DNA of 64,000 nt from Stutzerimonas balearica DSM 6083 (GCF_000818015.1 NZ_CP007511.1:3757501-3821500); one strand, 5' to 3'. Shown: positions 23,629 to 34,686, numbered from the stretch's first letter. Notes: a model not told the origin generated them from the sequence alone. Translations and numbers: made by a program.

Positions 23629-24138
23629 GTGCAGATACGCGACGCCCTGGACACCGACCTCGAAGGCATCCTGCAGATCTACAACGACGCGGTGCAGAAC
23701 AGCACGGCGATCTGGAACGACCACTGCGTCGACCTCGCCAACCGCCAGGCCTGGCTGGCCGAGCGTCACGCGCAGGGCTACCCCGTGCTGGTCGCCATCG
23801 ACGAAGGGGGCCGCGTGGCCGGCTATGCCTCCTTCGGCCCCTGGCGCCCCCACGACGGCTTTCGTCATACCGTGGAGAACTCGGTGTACGTGAGCCCCGA
23901 CCATCGCGGCAGCGGCATCGGCCGCAGCCTGATGAAGGCGCTGATCGAGCGCGCCCGCATGCTCGACAAGCACGTGATGGTCGCCTTCATCGAAAGCGAG
24001 AACCGCGCCTCGGTGCATATGCACCAGCAACTGGGCTTCATCCATGTCGGCCAGATGCGCCAGGTCGGCTGCAAGTTCGGCCGCTGGCTGGACCTGACCA
24101 TGATGCAACTGACCCTGAACAGGACGTCCCAACCATGA
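23629..24138 (+). CDS. GNAT acetyltransferase (phosphinothricin/methionine-sulfoximine type)
   Basis: Acetyl-CoA-dependent N-acetyltransferase of 169 residues, embedded between ureA and ureB. Motif A with the acetyl-CoA loop [17 protein letters not shown] and the C-terminal HMHQQLGF region are clear, and the protein resembles bacterial Pat/MddA enzymes. I prefer the GTG at 23629 because GAAGGA ends 7 bp before it; an ATG at 23584 in the same frame would add 15 residues. The stop overlaps the ureB ATG, so it is translationally coupled to urease. Confidence 0.88.
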   Translation: MQIRDALDTDLEGILQIYNDAVQNSTAIWNDHCVDLANRQAWLAERHAQGYPVLVAIDEGGRVAGYASFGPWRPHDGFRHTVENSVYVSPDHRGSGIGRSLMKALIERARMLDKHVMVAFIESENRASVHMHQQLGFIHVGQMRQVGCKFGRWLDLTMMQLTLNRTSQP

Positions 24139-24440
24139 TTCCCGGCGAATACCAGATCCAGGACGGCGAGATCGAACTCAACGCCGGCCGCCGCACCCTG
24201 ACCCTCTCGGTTGCGAACAGCGGCGACCGGCCGATTCAGGTCGGCTCGCATTACCACTTTTTCGAAACCAACGACGCCCTCACCTTCGACCGCGCCGCCA
24301 CGCGCGGCATGCGCCTGAACATCCCGGCCGGCACCGCGGTGCGCTTCGAACCGGGACAGAGCCGAGAGGTCCAGCTGGTCGAGCTGGCCGGCGAGCGCCG
24401 GGTGTTCGGCTTTGCCGGGCGGATAATGGGCGCGCTCTAG
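24135..24440 (+). CDS. ureB: Urease subunit beta
   Basis: Urease structural subunit of 101 residues, starting [18 protein letters not shown] and containing [13 protein letters not shown] and [15 protein letters not shown], all typical. The start codon overlaps the stop of the acetyltransferase gene in ATGA. Confidence 0.98.
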   Translation: MIPGEYQIQDGEIELNAGRRTLTLSVANSGDRPIQVGSHYHFFETNDALTFDRAATRGMRLNIPAGTAVRFEPGQSREVQLVELAGERRVFGFAGRIMGAL

Positions 24441-24455
24441 GGCACAGCGCTTTTC

Positions 24456-24527
24456 GTAGGGTGGAAAACGCCGAAGGCTTTTCCACCGTGAACAGGATCG
24501 GTGGATGGCTTCGGCCATCCACCCTAC
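24456..24527. repeat. Paired GTAGGGTGGA palindromes between ureB and ureC
   Basis: Two hairpins in inverted arrangement: GTAGGGTGGAAAACG/CTTTTCCACC (24456-24486) and GGTGGATGG/CCATCCACCCTAC (24500-24527). The arrangement matches that between urtD and urtE. Confidence 0.85.
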
Positions 24528-24541
24528 GCGAGACGATACGG

Positions 24542-26242
<1,701 letters not shown>

Positions 26243-26282
26243 CCCTGGCTGTTCTGAACTGGCGCCGCCGCAACCCCGACTC

Positions 26283-26304
26283 GGTGGGCTGAAGCCCACC
26301 CTAC
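26283..26304. repeat. GGTGGGCTGAAGCCCACCCTAC palindrome
   Basis: A member of the GTAGGGTGG family, 40 bp after the ureC stop. A related half-element lies at 26443-26465. It can form an 8-bp stem (GTGGGCTG..., AGCCCACC). Confidence 0.75.
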
Positions 26305-26349
26305 GAAGCTGGAATAACCTGCTCAGCGGCTCCGCCGGACACCGCCCCC

Positions 26350-26409
26350 GTAGCAGCAGGCTTGCAGGCGAAGCGCTCGAGCCCTGATCGCGAGCAAGCT
26401 CGCTCCTAC
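26350..26409. repeat. REP-type inverted pair downstream of ureC
   Basis: GTAGCAGCAGGCTTGCAGGCGAA and, inverted, TCGCGAGCAAGCTCGCTCCTAC are degenerate arms of the same element found at 15589-15666. The region 26243-26488 contains only repeats and no gene. Confidence 0.7.
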
Positions 26410-26488
26410 AAACAGCAAACAGCGGCCGCTCCGGGTGATCCAGTAGGCTGGGTTTCAGCCCACCCGGGCAGGGTGTCGCTCGCGCCGT

Positions 26489-26755
26489 TCAGCGCAGCTG
26501 GCTGTCCTTGCTGCCGCGGCGGTTGTAGCCGCTGAACTTGGCTTCCTGCTTGTCCAGCTCGGCCTGGCATTTCACGCACAGCCGCACCCCCGGCACGGCC
26601 TGGCGCCTGGCCTCGGGGATCTTCGCGTCGCATTCCTCGCAACGCGTCAGGCTCTCACCTCGCCCGAGCCGGCTGCGCGCACGTTGCACCGCATCCTCGA
26701 TGGTACTGTCGATCTGGTCCTGCACCGCGCCGTCGCCGGCCCAACCAGTGGCCAT
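26489..26755 (-). CDS. DksA/TraR family C4-type zinc finger protein (YbiI-like)
   Basis: An 88-residue protein with a CxxC-x(17)-CxxC zinc finger (CEECDAKIPEARR... LCVKCQAELD), the C-terminal half of the DksA/TraR fold without the long coiled coil. Similar short proteins may bind RNA polymerase. I chose the ATG at 26755 (MATGWAG), preceded by GGGAGGAGGC, over the longer frame. Confidence 0.88.
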   Translation of the reverse strand: MATGWAGDGAVQDQIDSTIEDAVQRARSRLGRGESLTRCEECDAKIPEARRQAVPGVRLCVKCQAELDKQEAKFSGYNRRGSKDSQLR

Positions 26756-26944
26756 GGCTGCCTCCTCCCGCTCGGGTCTCGTCACCTCTTCGATAGAGTC
26801 CGCCAGCACGCCCCATTCGTCGAGCGGCCCGCTGGCAATCGACGAACGGAGCCCGCCATGCGGCCTCGCTGGTTATCCTCTGACCGCTCTGCCATGCGGC
26901 TTGACGCCGCCTGATCACGCTCTGAAACGACCTTCGCCGGGACC

Positions 26945-27667
26945 ATGACCAGGATTCTTTTGCCGCTCTGCCTCGCCGCCCTGGCCGGTTGCGCCACCGA
27001 TACGCGGGTGATCGAGCGCGACCTGGGCGAGTTCGATCTCAAGCTTGGCACGGCGCCGACCCGCAGCATGGCCCAGGGCCTGGTCGCACCGACCACCGCC
27101 GGTGCCTTTCATGGCGGGCTGGACCTCAGCCATGCCAGCGGCTGGTACGTCGGCCAGTGGTCGCCGAGCGCGGGCATCAGTGCCGACCACCAGCTCGAGC
27201 TCAATTCCTATCTGGGCTACGCCACGCAACCGCAGAGCGGCGCACCGGGCTATGAGCTGGGGCTCATCCGCTACAGCTTTCCTGAAGTGCAAAGCTGGGA
27301 CCGCAACGAGTACTACGCCGGCCTGACCCTGGACGAAAGGCGTATCGGCGCGGCCCTGAGCGACGCCGCCGGGCGCACCGACAGCACGCTGTACCTGGAC
27401 CTTGGCCGGGTGACGCCCTTTGCCGTGGGCGTGCGCATGAAGTACGCAGCCCACGCGCTGGAGGCTCCGCACCTGCTGCCCGGCGGCGACCAGGTCCGCA
27501 TGTTCAGCGACTGGTCGCTGAACCTCTCGCGCCCCTGGCTGGGCATCCAGCTGGACCTGTCCTACACCGACTCCAACCTGCGCCCCCACGAGTGCGGTGC
27601 CTACTCGGGGATGAATGCCGAATGCGGTGAGGTGATCACCTTCCGCGCCGAGCGCCTGCTGTTCTGA
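26945..27667 (+). CDS. TorF family putative porin / outer-membrane protein
   Basis: A 240-residue exported protein, with an N-terminal signal ending in a lipobox-like LAGC (residues 14-17). The body has alternating short beta-strands (GLDLSHASGWYVGQWSPSAG, SYLGYATQPQ) and ends in an aromatic residue, as in the TorF/TIGR02001 family of putative outer-membrane proteins. The substrate is unknown. The cysteine could also make it a lipoprotein. Confidence 0.75.
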   Translation: MTRILLPLCLAALAGCATDTRVIERDLGEFDLKLGTAPTRSMAQGLVAPTTAGAFHGGLDLSHASGWYVGQWSPSAGISADHQLELNSYLGYATQPQSGAPGYELGLIRYSFPEVQSWDRNEYYAGLTLDERRIGAALSDAAGRTDSTLYLDLGRVTPFAVGVRMKYAAHALEAPHLLPGGDQVRMFSDWSLNLSRPWLGIQLDLSYTDSNLRPHECGAYSGMNAECGEVITFRAERLLF

Positions 27668-27675
27668 GAGGCCGG

Positions 27676-28539
27676 CTATTCCTTGACCTGCATGAATTCC
27701 TCGGCCCAGACCATGTATTCGTCGGCCGTCGAGTACTTGACCGAGAGTTCCGAGGCGCTGAGGTCGCTGGCGTCGATCTGGCGCTGCTCGCGCAGGCAGT
27801 CGTAGGTCGCCTTGATCGCGGCGAAGTAGGCGGCGTGACCGTTGACCACGATGCGTACGCCGAGCGCCGCCAGCCGTGCGCTGTCACGCAGACGCGGATT
27901 GCCATAGGTGACCAGCATCAGCGGCACGCTGACCTTTTCGGCGATGCGTTCCAGGTGTTCGAAGTCCTCCACGCCGACCACGCAGATGCCGTCGGCACCG
28001 GCGTTTTCATAGGCCTGCGCGCGGGCGATGACCTCTTCCACGCCAATCACCGCGGCATTGGTCCGCGCAATGATGGCCAGCTCCGGATCGACCCGCGCTT
28101 CGATCGCCGCGCGGATCTTGCCGACCGCCTCGAACATGCCGATCAGGTCCGTGGACTTGCGGCCGAATTTGGCCGGCAACAGGGTGTCTTCGATGGTCAG
28201 CGCGGCGATGCCGGCGCGCTCCAGCTCGATCACCGTGCGCATCACGTTCAGCGCGTTGCCATAACCGTGGTCGGCGTCGGCAATGATCGGCAGACGCGCA
28301 ACGCGGCCGATGCGCGTGGCCTGCTCGACGAATTCGCTGAGGGTGATGAGCGCGAAGTCCGGCGCGGCGAGCACCTGCAGCGAGGCGACCGAGCCGCCGA
28401 GAATGCCGACTTCGAAGCCGAGGTCGGCGGCGATGCGCGCCGACATGGGGTCGAACACCGAAGCCGTCGAATAGCAACGGTCGGAAGCCAGCAGCTGGCG
28501 GAAGTCGCGGCGCAGGCTGTGGTGGGAATGTCTTTGCAT
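27676..28539 (-). CDS. Isocitrate lyase/PEP mutase superfamily enzyme (oxaloacetate decarboxylase type)
   Basis: A 287-residue TIM-barrel enzyme. Metal-site and substrate-loop motifs are visible: [20 protein letters not shown] and [12 protein letters not shown]. It is most like the Pseudomonas oxaloacetate decarboxylase of this superfamily, which occurs in the same ureC-ureE interval in P. aeruginosa. I chose the ATG at 28539 ([11 protein letters not shown]) because the first 52 residues of the longer frame are non-homologous-looking. Confidence 0.87.
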   Translation of the reverse strand: MQRHSHHSLRRDFRQLLASDRCYSTASVFDPMSARIAADLGFEVGILGGSVASLQVLAAPDFALITLSEFVEQATRIGRVARLPIIADADHGYGNALNVMRTVIELERAGIAALTIEDTLLPAKFGRKSTDLIGMFEAVGKIRAAIEARVDPELAIIARTNAAVIGVEEVIARAQAYENAGADGICVVGVEDFEHLERIAEKVSVPLMLVTYGNPRLRDSARLAALGVRIVVNGHAAYFAAIKATYDCLREQRQIDASDLSASELSVKYSTADEYMVWAEEFMQVKE

Positions 28540-28704
28540 TGTTCTGGTTACCTGAATTGAACTACCACGCAAGGCGGGCCGCGCCGTTATGCTCGCTCCG
28601 GCCGCGGCCGGCGGGTGAATGCCGGAGCCAACCGAATGCGGGGCGCGGGCCCATGTTCTGTCTACTGGGAAGCTGTCCGGACGGTCAAAAGACACAATCC
28701 GCGC

Positions 28705-29589
28705 TCAGCCTCCCGATGCCGTCAACCGCCGGGCCTGCGCCCGCTGTACCCAGGCCATGCACAACCCACTGACGATGATGATCACCATGCCCAGCAGCGC
28801 ACCCCGGTCCGGCACGTGACCGAAGGCGATCAGGCCGACCAGCCCGGCGAACAGGATCTGCCCATAGGTGAACGGCGCCAGGGTCGCGGCGCTGGCGAAG
28901 CGGAAGGCATTGGTCAGCAGCAGATGGCCGAGCATCGCCATCGCCCCGAGCAGGCCCATTGCCAGCGCGTCCTGCGGCGTCGGCGTACGCCAGTTGAAGA
29001 TCACCAGCACGCTCAGCACCAGGGTGCCCACCAGGCTGGTGAGCAGGTTGCTCGTCACCGCATGATCGGTTTCGGCCAGGCGGCGCGTCACCAGTTGGTA
29101 GCAGGTGAAACACAGCGCCGCGGCGAACGGCAGCAGCACCGCAGGCGTGAACAGCGCACCGCCGGGGCGCACCACGATCAGTACGCCGACGAACCCCACC
29201 GCGACGGCCAGCCACTGCGCGGCGCTGACCTTCTCGCCCAGCCAGGCCGAGGCGATGGTGACCAGCAGCGGTGTCAGGAAGATGACCGCCGTGGCCTCGG
29301 CCAGCGGGATGTAACGCAGGCCACTGATGAAGGTCAGGCTGACACCCACCAGGCTCAGCCCACGCAGCAGCTGCGGCCAGGGCCGCCGGGTCTGCAGCAG
29401 GCGCCGCCCCATGCGCGGCGTGAACAGCACGAACATCAGCAGCGTCTGCGACAGATAGCGGGCCCAGACCACGAGAAACACCGGATAGAACTGGGTGAGG
29501 TGCTTGGAGAGTCCGTCGTGGCTGGCCAGCACCAGCCCGGACAGCAGAATCAGCAGCACGCCGTAAAGCGGATGGCGGTTTTCAATCAA
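28705..29589 (-). CDS. DMT superfamily transporter (EamA domains)
   Basis: Inner-membrane protein of 294 residues with ten predicted helices arranged as two EamA repeats, the drug/metabolite transporter fold. Typical motifs are YIPLAEATAVIFLTPLLVT and AMAMLGHLLLTNAFRFASAA. The substrate is unknown. It is transcribed toward the PEP-mutase-family gene and is divergent from the GNAT gene. Confidence 0.88.
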   Translation of the reverse strand: MIENRHPLYGVLLILLSGLVLASHDGLSKHLTQFYPVFLVVWARYLSQTLLMFVLFTPRMGRRLLQTRRPWPQLLRGLSLVGVSLTFISGLRYIPLAEATAVIFLTPLLVTIASAWLGEKVSAAQWLAVAVGFVGVLIVVRPGGALFTPAVLLPFAAALCFTCYQLVTRRLAETDHAVTSNLLTSLVGTLVLSVLVIFNWRTPTPQDALAMGLLGAMAMLGHLLLTNAFRFASAATLAPFTYGQILFAGLVGLIAFGHVPDRGALLGMVIIIVSGLCMAWVQRAQARRLTASGG

Positions 29590-29778
29590 GGCACTGGACC
29601 GTCGATGTCGATAGGCGACTAACGATTATGCCCTCATCAGGCTGTCACGTCAGGCGGCGATCATTCCGTTTGGCGGATCGGTGGCCCGGCCCGCCGACAC
29701 CCGCGCGGCGGAATCGGCTATCATCGCCGCCCTTTGCCGGGCCGCGCGGCCATCCAGCGGTGTTCGAGTAGCAAAGCG

Positions 29779-30282
29779 ATGTACGAGTTGAGACCCATGC
29801 AGGAGGGCGACATTCCTGCCGTGCTGCGCATTCAGGCCCAGGTCTATGCAGCCGAAGTTCTGGAAGACGAAGCGGTGATTCGCAGCCGTCTGCAAGCCTT
29901 TCCCCAGCTGGCCTGGGTTGCCGAAGACGCCGACGGCGTGTGTGCCTACCTGTTCGCCTACCACTCGCGGGTCGGCAAGGTGACCCCGCTGGACGGCGAG
30001 TTCGAGCAATACGACGAACCGAACTGCCTTTATCTGCACGACCTCGCGGTAGCGCCACGCGCCGGCGGCCGCGGCGTCGGCCCGGCGCTGGTACGGCGCA
30101 ATCTCGAGCAGGCCCGGAGCAGCCGGTTGCGCTATTCGGCGCTGGTCTCGGTGCAGGATTCCGAGGCCTTCTGGTCGCGCCAGGGCTACGAGCCCCACGA
30201 GGCGCTCGATTCGCGGCAGCAGGCGCATCTGGCCAGCTACCGCATCCCGGCGGTGTACATGGTGCGCAGCCTGCACCAGTAA
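29779..30282 (+). CDS. GNAT family N-acetyltransferase
   Basis: A 167-residue acetyltransferase. The GNAT beta4-alpha3 region YLHDLAVAPRAGGRGVGPAL is clear, with Gly-rich acetyl-CoA binding. The ATG at 29779 (MYELRPMQEGD) is the natural start at the first beta-strand. Substrate unknown; it lies before ureE. Confidence 0.87.
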   Translation: MYELRPMQEGDIPAVLRIQAQVYAAEVLEDEAVIRSRLQAFPQLAWVAEDADGVCAYLFAYHSRVGKVTPLDGEFEQYDEPNCLYLHDLAVAPRAGGRGVGPALVRRNLEQARSSRLRYSALVSVQDSEAFWSRQGYEPHEALDSRQQAHLASYRIPAVYMVRSLHQ

Positions 30283-30453
30283 GGGGCGCTTGGCAGCCGG
30301 CCTGCCGAAGGCCGCACCAAAACGACACAGCCCCGGCCTCCGCGGCAGGACAGCCGTGCCCCGTCGAGGGCCATGGGCGCCCGATTGGCGGGCGCTGCGG
30401 CGGCTTGGCAAGCCGCTTGCTGTATCACCGGCATCTCAACGACGGATGCCCCC

Positions 30454-30954
30454 ATGCTGGTGATACACAGCCGCACCCCTGCCTGCGACAGCTGGCAGGC
30501 CGAACTCGAACTGACCTACGACGCACGCAGCAAGAGCCGCCTGCGCTGCTTCAGCAGCAGCGGTGAAGAAGTCGGTCTGTTCCTCGAGCGCGGCCAGGCG
30601 CCGCTCGCCGACGGTGAGTGCCTGCTGGCCAAGGACGGGCGCATCGTCCGGGTGCGGGCACGCGCCGAGCAGCTGCTGCATGTGACCTGCCGCAGCGCCT
30701 TCGAGCTTACCCGCGCCGCCTACCACCTCGGCAACCGCCATGTCGCCCTGCAGATCGGCGACGGCTGGCTGCGCCTGCTCGACGATTACGTACTCAAGGA
30801 CATGCTGCTGCAGTTGGGGGCGACCGTCGAATCGATCGAGGCACCCTTCCAGCCCGAGCACGGCGCCTACGGTGGCGGCCATCACCATTCACATGCCGGC
30901 GAGGCGGAATTCAGCTACGCGCCACGGCTGCACCAGTTCGGAGCGCACAGGTGA
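30454..30954 (+). CDS. ureE: Urease accessory metallochaperone UreE
   Basis: Nickel-binding dimeric chaperone of 166 residues. The central motif TRAAYHLGNRHVALQ is diagnostic. The C-terminal tail is His-rich (GGGHHHSHAG), suiting nickel binding. The ATG at 30454 gives the standard N-terminus. The stop overlaps the ureF GTG in GTGA. Confidence 0.96.
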   Translation: MLVIHSRTPACDSWQAELELTYDARSKSRLRCFSSSGEEVGLFLERGQAPLADGECLLAKDGRIVRVRARAEQLLHVTCRSAFELTRAAYHLGNRHVALQIGDGWLRLLDDYVLKDMLLQLGATVESIEAPFQPEHGAYGGGHHHSHAGEAEFSYAPRLHQFGAHR

Positions 30955-31631
30955 ACAGCCCGGCGGCCTGGGGCCTGTTGCGCTTGGCCAGCCCGCAGCT
31001 GCCGATCGGCGGCTACAGCTATTCGCAGGGGCTGGAAATGGCGGTCGAACAAGGCCTGGTCGCCACGCCGGAGCAGGCCGCCACCTGGCTCGAGGATCAA
31101 CTGCTGCTGAACCTGGCGCGCTTCGAGGCGCCTCTGCTGCTCGCGCATTGCGAAGCCGCAGCACGCGAGGACTGGTCGGCCCTCGCCGAGCTCGCCGAAC
31201 GCCATCGCGCCAGCCGAGAAACCCGGGAGCTGCAGCTGGAAAGCCGGCAGATGGGCTATTCACTCGGCCAGTTGCTCGACGGCTTGCCGGAGCTGGACGG
31301 GCCAGCCCGTGCCCTGCTCGCCCGCACTCGCGAGCCCGGCCTGGCGCTGACCTGGGCATTGGCCGCCCGCGCCTGGCGCATCCCGCCGAGCGAGGCGCTG
31401 GCCGCCTGGTTGTGGGGCTGGCTGGAGAACCAGCTCGCCGTACTGATGAAGACCCTGCCGCTGGGGCAGCAGGCGGCGCAGCGGTTGACTTCGCGGCTGT
31501 TGCCGGTCCTGAGCCAGGCGCAGCGGGAGGCCCGCGAACTGCCGGAGCGGGAATGGGGCAGCGCGCCGTTCGGGCTGGTGCTGACCAGCATGGCGCATGA
31601 GCGGCAGTACAGTCGGTTGTTCAGGTCATGA
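30951..31631 (+). CDS. ureF: Urease accessory protein UreF
   Basis: Mostly helical UreDFG complex subunit of 226 residues that gates the UreG GTPase. It starts at GTG 30951, overlapping the ureE stop, with the family start NSPAAWGLLRLASPQLPIGG and the YSQGLE motif. The open frame begins earlier, but that part is the ureE sequence in another phase. Confidence 0.95.
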   Translation: MNSPAAWGLLRLASPQLPIGGYSYSQGLEMAVEQGLVATPEQAATWLEDQLLLNLARFEAPLLLAHCEAAAREDWSALAELAERHRASRETRELQLESRQMGYSLGQLLDGLPELDGPARALLARTREPGLALTWALAARAWRIPPSEALAAWLWGWLENQLAVLMKTLPLGQQAAQRLTSRLLPVLSQAQREARELPEREWGSAPFGLVLTSMAHERQYSRLFRS

Positions 31632-31784
31632 GTGGATCGAGTCCGGCTTTGCCGTGCGCGTCTGCAGGAGCGAGCGCTGCTCACGAGGCCGGGGGTCACT
31701 CGTGGCGCACGGTGTTCACCGAACCAACGCGAAGGAATCTAGGCCGCGAAACTGTTGGCTTTCTGCCTGAGTGCCGGCGCGCCG

Positions 31785-32057
31785 CGCTTTCCTCGGCGCG
31801 AGCGACAGGCTGCGCCTCTCAGGGCGCCTTGCTTTGCTTTGCTCGCGCAAAGAAAAGCAAGCAAAAGAAGGTGCGCCCCTGCATCCAGCCCTGCGCTACG
31901 CGCAGGGTTCGTTCACTCCCTCGCCGCTTCAGCGGCCGGCTTACAAGAGCCATCCAGGGCCCTTTAAGCGGGGACGCCTCAGTCCTTTCGCCGCATCCAT
32001 GCGGCTCATCCCCTTACGCAACGATTCCGCTCAGCCTCCTGACGGGGAATCGGGTCC
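31785..32057 (+). repeat. Left copy of large imperfect inverted repeat
   Basis: It starts CGCTTTCCTCGG, contains AAAGAAAAGCAAGCAAAAG and CCCCTGCATCC, and ends CCTCCTGACGGGGAATCGGG. Each block recurs, in the same order and with substitutions, in the reverse complement of 32338-32590. Confidence 0.75.
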
Positions 32058-32104
32058 TGCCTGCCAGCCCGCGGATGGATAAGCGAACGCCAGTGCGACG
32101 CAAT

Positions 32105-32217
32105 GTAGGGTGGAAAACTGCGCAGCATGTTCCACCGCTGGCTACAAGCAAGTTCTCGCCCGGCCGTGGCGTATTACTTTTCAAACCGGTGGGTAAGCTC
32201 CGCGTTACCCACCCTAC
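32105..32217. repeat. Two GTAGGGTGG palindromes between the inverted copies
   Basis: GTAGGGTGGAAAACTG/ATGTTCCACC lies at 32105-32136. GGTGGGTAAGC/GTTACCCACCCTAC lies at 32188-32217, in opposite orientation. Confidence 0.8.
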
Positions 32218-32337
32218 GGACTTCACGCCCCTCCACGCGGAATCCATTCGGCCTATTTTTGCGTCGCCTGTTAGTCCGCACTCACGCAAACAAGCAAAGC
32301 GTTTCGCTTCCCTTGCTTCATATCCTCCAGACGACTC

Positions 32338-32590
32338 GGTCCCGAATCCCCTTCAGGAGGCCGAGCGTAGGTGCTGCGCAGGGGGACGCGAGGCAGGACG
32401 CCGAGCGAGGAGTGAAGGGACAGGGACGCCCTTCGCGACGGCCCCCGGAGTAACGCCGGAGGGAGCGGAGTTTTGCGCAGCAAAACCCGGATGCAGGGGT
32501 GGCCTTCTTTTTGGTTACTTTTTCTTGGCCACACAAGAAAAAGTGACGCGCCGTGCGAGGCGCAACCTGCAGTCCCAGCCGAGGAAAGCG
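32338..32590 (-). repeat. Right copy of large imperfect inverted repeat
   Basis: Read on the minus strand it begins CGCTTTCCTCGGCTGGGA, continues with CAAGAAAAAGTAACCAAAAAG and CCCCTGCATCC, and ends CCTCCTGAAGGGGATTCGGG. This parallels the left copy. Confidence 0.75.
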
Positions 32591-32798
32591 CAGCGCCTGA
32601 CAACGCTGCGTACGCCACCATCCACCATCCAAGCCCGAACTTTATCCAAGGCGCTCTGCGCCTTGCGCGGTGCTACGCAGAGCGCGGCTACGATCCCCCC
32701 TCACCCAACGAATCCCAACCCCCTGCCCCAATCGGCAGCGGCCCACCCTTCGCATCAACCCCGAGGCAGCTCACACCGCCATCCAGAGGAGACCACCC

Positions 32799-33413
32799 AT
32801 GAACACCCAACCCCTGCGCGTCGGTATCGGCGGCCCGGTCGGTTCCGGCAAGACCGCGCTGACCCTCGCCCTGTGCCAGGCCCTGCGCGATCGCTACAAC
32901 ATCGCCGTGGTCACCAACGATATCTACACCCAGGAAGACGCCCAGTTCCTCGTGCGCAATGAGGCGCTGGCGCCCGAGCGGATCATCGGTGTCGAGACCG
33001 GCGGCTGCCCGCACACGGCGATCCGCGAGGATGCTTCGATCAACCTTGAGGCGGTCGAGCAGCTCAATCGGCGCTTCCCGGGGCTGGACCTGATCATCGT
33101 CGAATCCGGCGGCGACAACCTCTCGGCCACCTTCAGCCCGGAGCTGTCGGACCTGACGCTCTATGTCATCGATGTCTCGGCTGGCGACAAGCTGCCGCGC
33201 AAGGGCGGGCCGGGCATCTGCAAGTCCGACCTGCTGGTGATCAACAAGGTCGATCTGGCGCCCATGGTCGGCGCCTCGCTGGAGGTCATGGACCGCGACG
33301 CCCGCAAGATGCGCGGCGACAAGCCGTTCGTGTTCAGCAACCAGAAGGTCGGCCAGGGGCTGGACGAGATCATCGCCTTCATCGAGACGCAGGGGATGCT
33401 CAGCGCCGCCTGA
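32799..33413 (+). CDS. ureG: Urease accessory GTPase UreG
   Basis: SIMIBI-class GTPase of 204 residues that energises nickel insertion into urease. The P-loop GPVGSGKT, the [19 protein letters not shown] metal/switch region (CPH nickel ligands) and VINKVDLAP are intact. The ATG at 32799 ([10 protein letters not shown]) follows AGAGGAG. Confidence 0.97.
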   Translation: MNTQPLRVGIGGPVGSGKTALTLALCQALRDRYNIAVVTNDIYTQEDAQFLVRNEALAPERIIGVETGGCPHTAIREDASINLEAVEQLNRRFPGLDLIIVESGGDNLSATFSPELSDLTLYVIDVSAGDKLPRKGGPGICKSDLLVINKVDLAPMVGASLEVMDRDARKMRGDKPFVFSNQKVGQGLDEIIAFIETQGMLSAA

Positions 33414-33499
33414 CCCCATCGCATCGGGAGGCGCCATGCCCGAACCGAGTCGGCCAGGCGACGCGAGCAGACTCGCGCGGCTATAGGCACCGCGCCACC

Positions 33500-33562
33500 G
33501 TGGGGGCGAGCTTGCTCGCCAATAGCAAGGTTAAAGCCCTGCGCCAGCAAGCTGGCGCCTAC
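33500..33562. repeat. REP-type inverted pair after ureG
   Basis: GTGGGGGCGAGCTTGCTCGCCAA faces GCGCCAGCAAGCTGGCGCCTAC. These are two degenerate arms of the Pseudomonas extragenic palindrome seen at 15589. Confidence 0.75.
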
Positions 33563-33620
33563 AGAGATGAATCGCGAAGCCTCGCCACAATTCGCACGCA
33601 CACAACGGACGGAACACCAA

Positions 33621-34196
33621 ATGAACATGAACAGAAAAATCCTTATTGCCACCACCCTGCTGCTCAGCCCGGCGCTGGCCTTCGCCCACCCCGGGCATGA
33701 CCACGCCGGCGTCATGTCGGGCCTCGCGCATCCACTCTTCGGCCTCGACCACCTCCTGGCGATGCTCGCTGTCGGGCTCTGGGCCGCGCAGCAGCAGGGC
33801 GCCGCGCGTTGGGCGCTGCCGCTGACCTTCGTCGCCACCATGCTGTTTGGCGGGCTGCTCGGCTTTGCCGGCATCGAGATGCCGCTGATGGAAACCGGCA
33901 TCGCCGGCTCGGTGCTGGCGCTGGGCTTGCTGGTCGCGCTGGCGGTACGCCCGCCGGTGGCCATCGCGGCGGGGCTGACCGCGCTGTTCGCCGCCAGCCA
34001 TGGCGTCGCCCACGGCCTCGAGCTGCCGGCGCTGTCGAGCCCCTGGGGTTATGCCGCCGGCTTCGTTGCCGCCACCGCCGCCCTGCATGCCGCCGGCTAT
34101 GCCGTGGCACGCAGCCTGCCACAGGCCGCCGCGCCACTGGTACGCATCGCCGGCGTCGCCTCTGCCCTGACGGGCGCCTGGCTGCTCGCGGCCTGA
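33621..34196 (+). CDS. HupE/UreJ family protein (putative nickel permease)
   Basis: A 191-residue membrane protein with a signal-like N-terminus ending ALAFA, followed by HPGHDHAG and HPLFGLDHLLAMLAVG, the His-rich hallmark of HupE/UreJ. A GLTALFAASHGVAHGLE motif is further along. Its place right after ureEFG supports nickel or cobalt uptake for urease; direction and metal are inferred. Confidence 0.9.
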   Translation: MNMNRKILIATTLLLSPALAFAHPGHDHAGVMSGLAHPLFGLDHLLAMLAVGLWAAQQQGAARWALPLTFVATMLFGGLLGFAGIEMPLMETGIAGSVLALGLLVALAVRPPVAIAAGLTALFAASHGVAHGLELPALSSPWGYAAGFVAATAALHAAGYAVARSLPQAAAPLVRIAGVASALTGAWLLAA

Positions 34197-34314
34197 TCGG
34201 ACACAAATCGAAACATTCACGGAACTCGAGCCTCCCTCCCGGACCCCAAACCTGAGTCACCCCGTCGGCGCCGCCGACGGCGGCTCATCCACCGGTTACA
34301 GGAGGAGGTGCCAC

Positions 34315-34686
34315 GTGCCTGCATCGCCCCACGCCCAGGGCTTCACCTACTGGGCACTGAAAATCTTTGCGCTCATCGTCGCCCTGTTCGGCCTCGCGCT
34401 CGCCGCGGGCGGGCTCTGGCTGATCACCCTGGGCGGCTCCTGGTACTACCTGCTCGCCGGCGCCGGCATGCTGGCCTCCGGCGTGCTGCTGTTCCTGCAG
34501 CGCCTAAGCGGCGTCTGGCTGTATTGGCTGGTGTTCATCGGCACGCTGGTCTGGGCGCTCTGGGAGGTCGGGCTCGATCCCTGGGCCTTGCTGCCGCGCG
34601 TGCTGGCGCTCGCCGTGATCGCCCTGCTCAGCCTGGCCTTCGTCCCCTGGCTCCGCCGCCACAACGCGCGGGAGGTGCACGCATGA
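34315..34686 (+). CDS. Membrane domain partner of PQQ-dependent dehydrogenase
   Basis: A 123-residue protein with four predicted transmembrane helices, resembling the N-terminal membrane anchor of the glucose/quinate/shikimate PQQ dehydrogenase family but encoded separately. It starts at GTG 34315 after CAGGAGGAGG. Its TGA overlaps the ATG of the catalytic gene (ATGA), so the two are coupled and probably form one complex passing electrons to ubiquinone. Confidence 0.82.
   Translation: MPASPHAQGFTYWALKIFALIVALFGLALAAGGLWLITLGGSWYYLLAGAGMLASGVLLFLQRLSGVWLYWLVFIGTLVWALWEVGLDPWALLPRVLALAVIALLSLAFVPWLRRHNAREVHA

Larger units (their letters stand above)
31632..32798. other. 1.2-kb non-coding gap between ureF and ureG, filled with repeats
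   Basis: Open frames exist but none has coding character on either strand. The gap consists of two inverted imperfect copies of a roughly 260-bp element (about 31785-32057 and 32338-32590). Between them lie two GTAGGGTGG palindromes (32105-32136 and 32188-32217). In related pseudomonads ureF and ureG are adjacent, so this looks like an insertion into the ureEFG operon. A GAGGAG precedes ureG. Confidence 0.7.

Noticed and set aside
31628..32962. 444-codon plus-strand frame between ureF and ureG
   Set aside because: It crosses repeat elements and enters ureG in the wrong phase; no coding signature.
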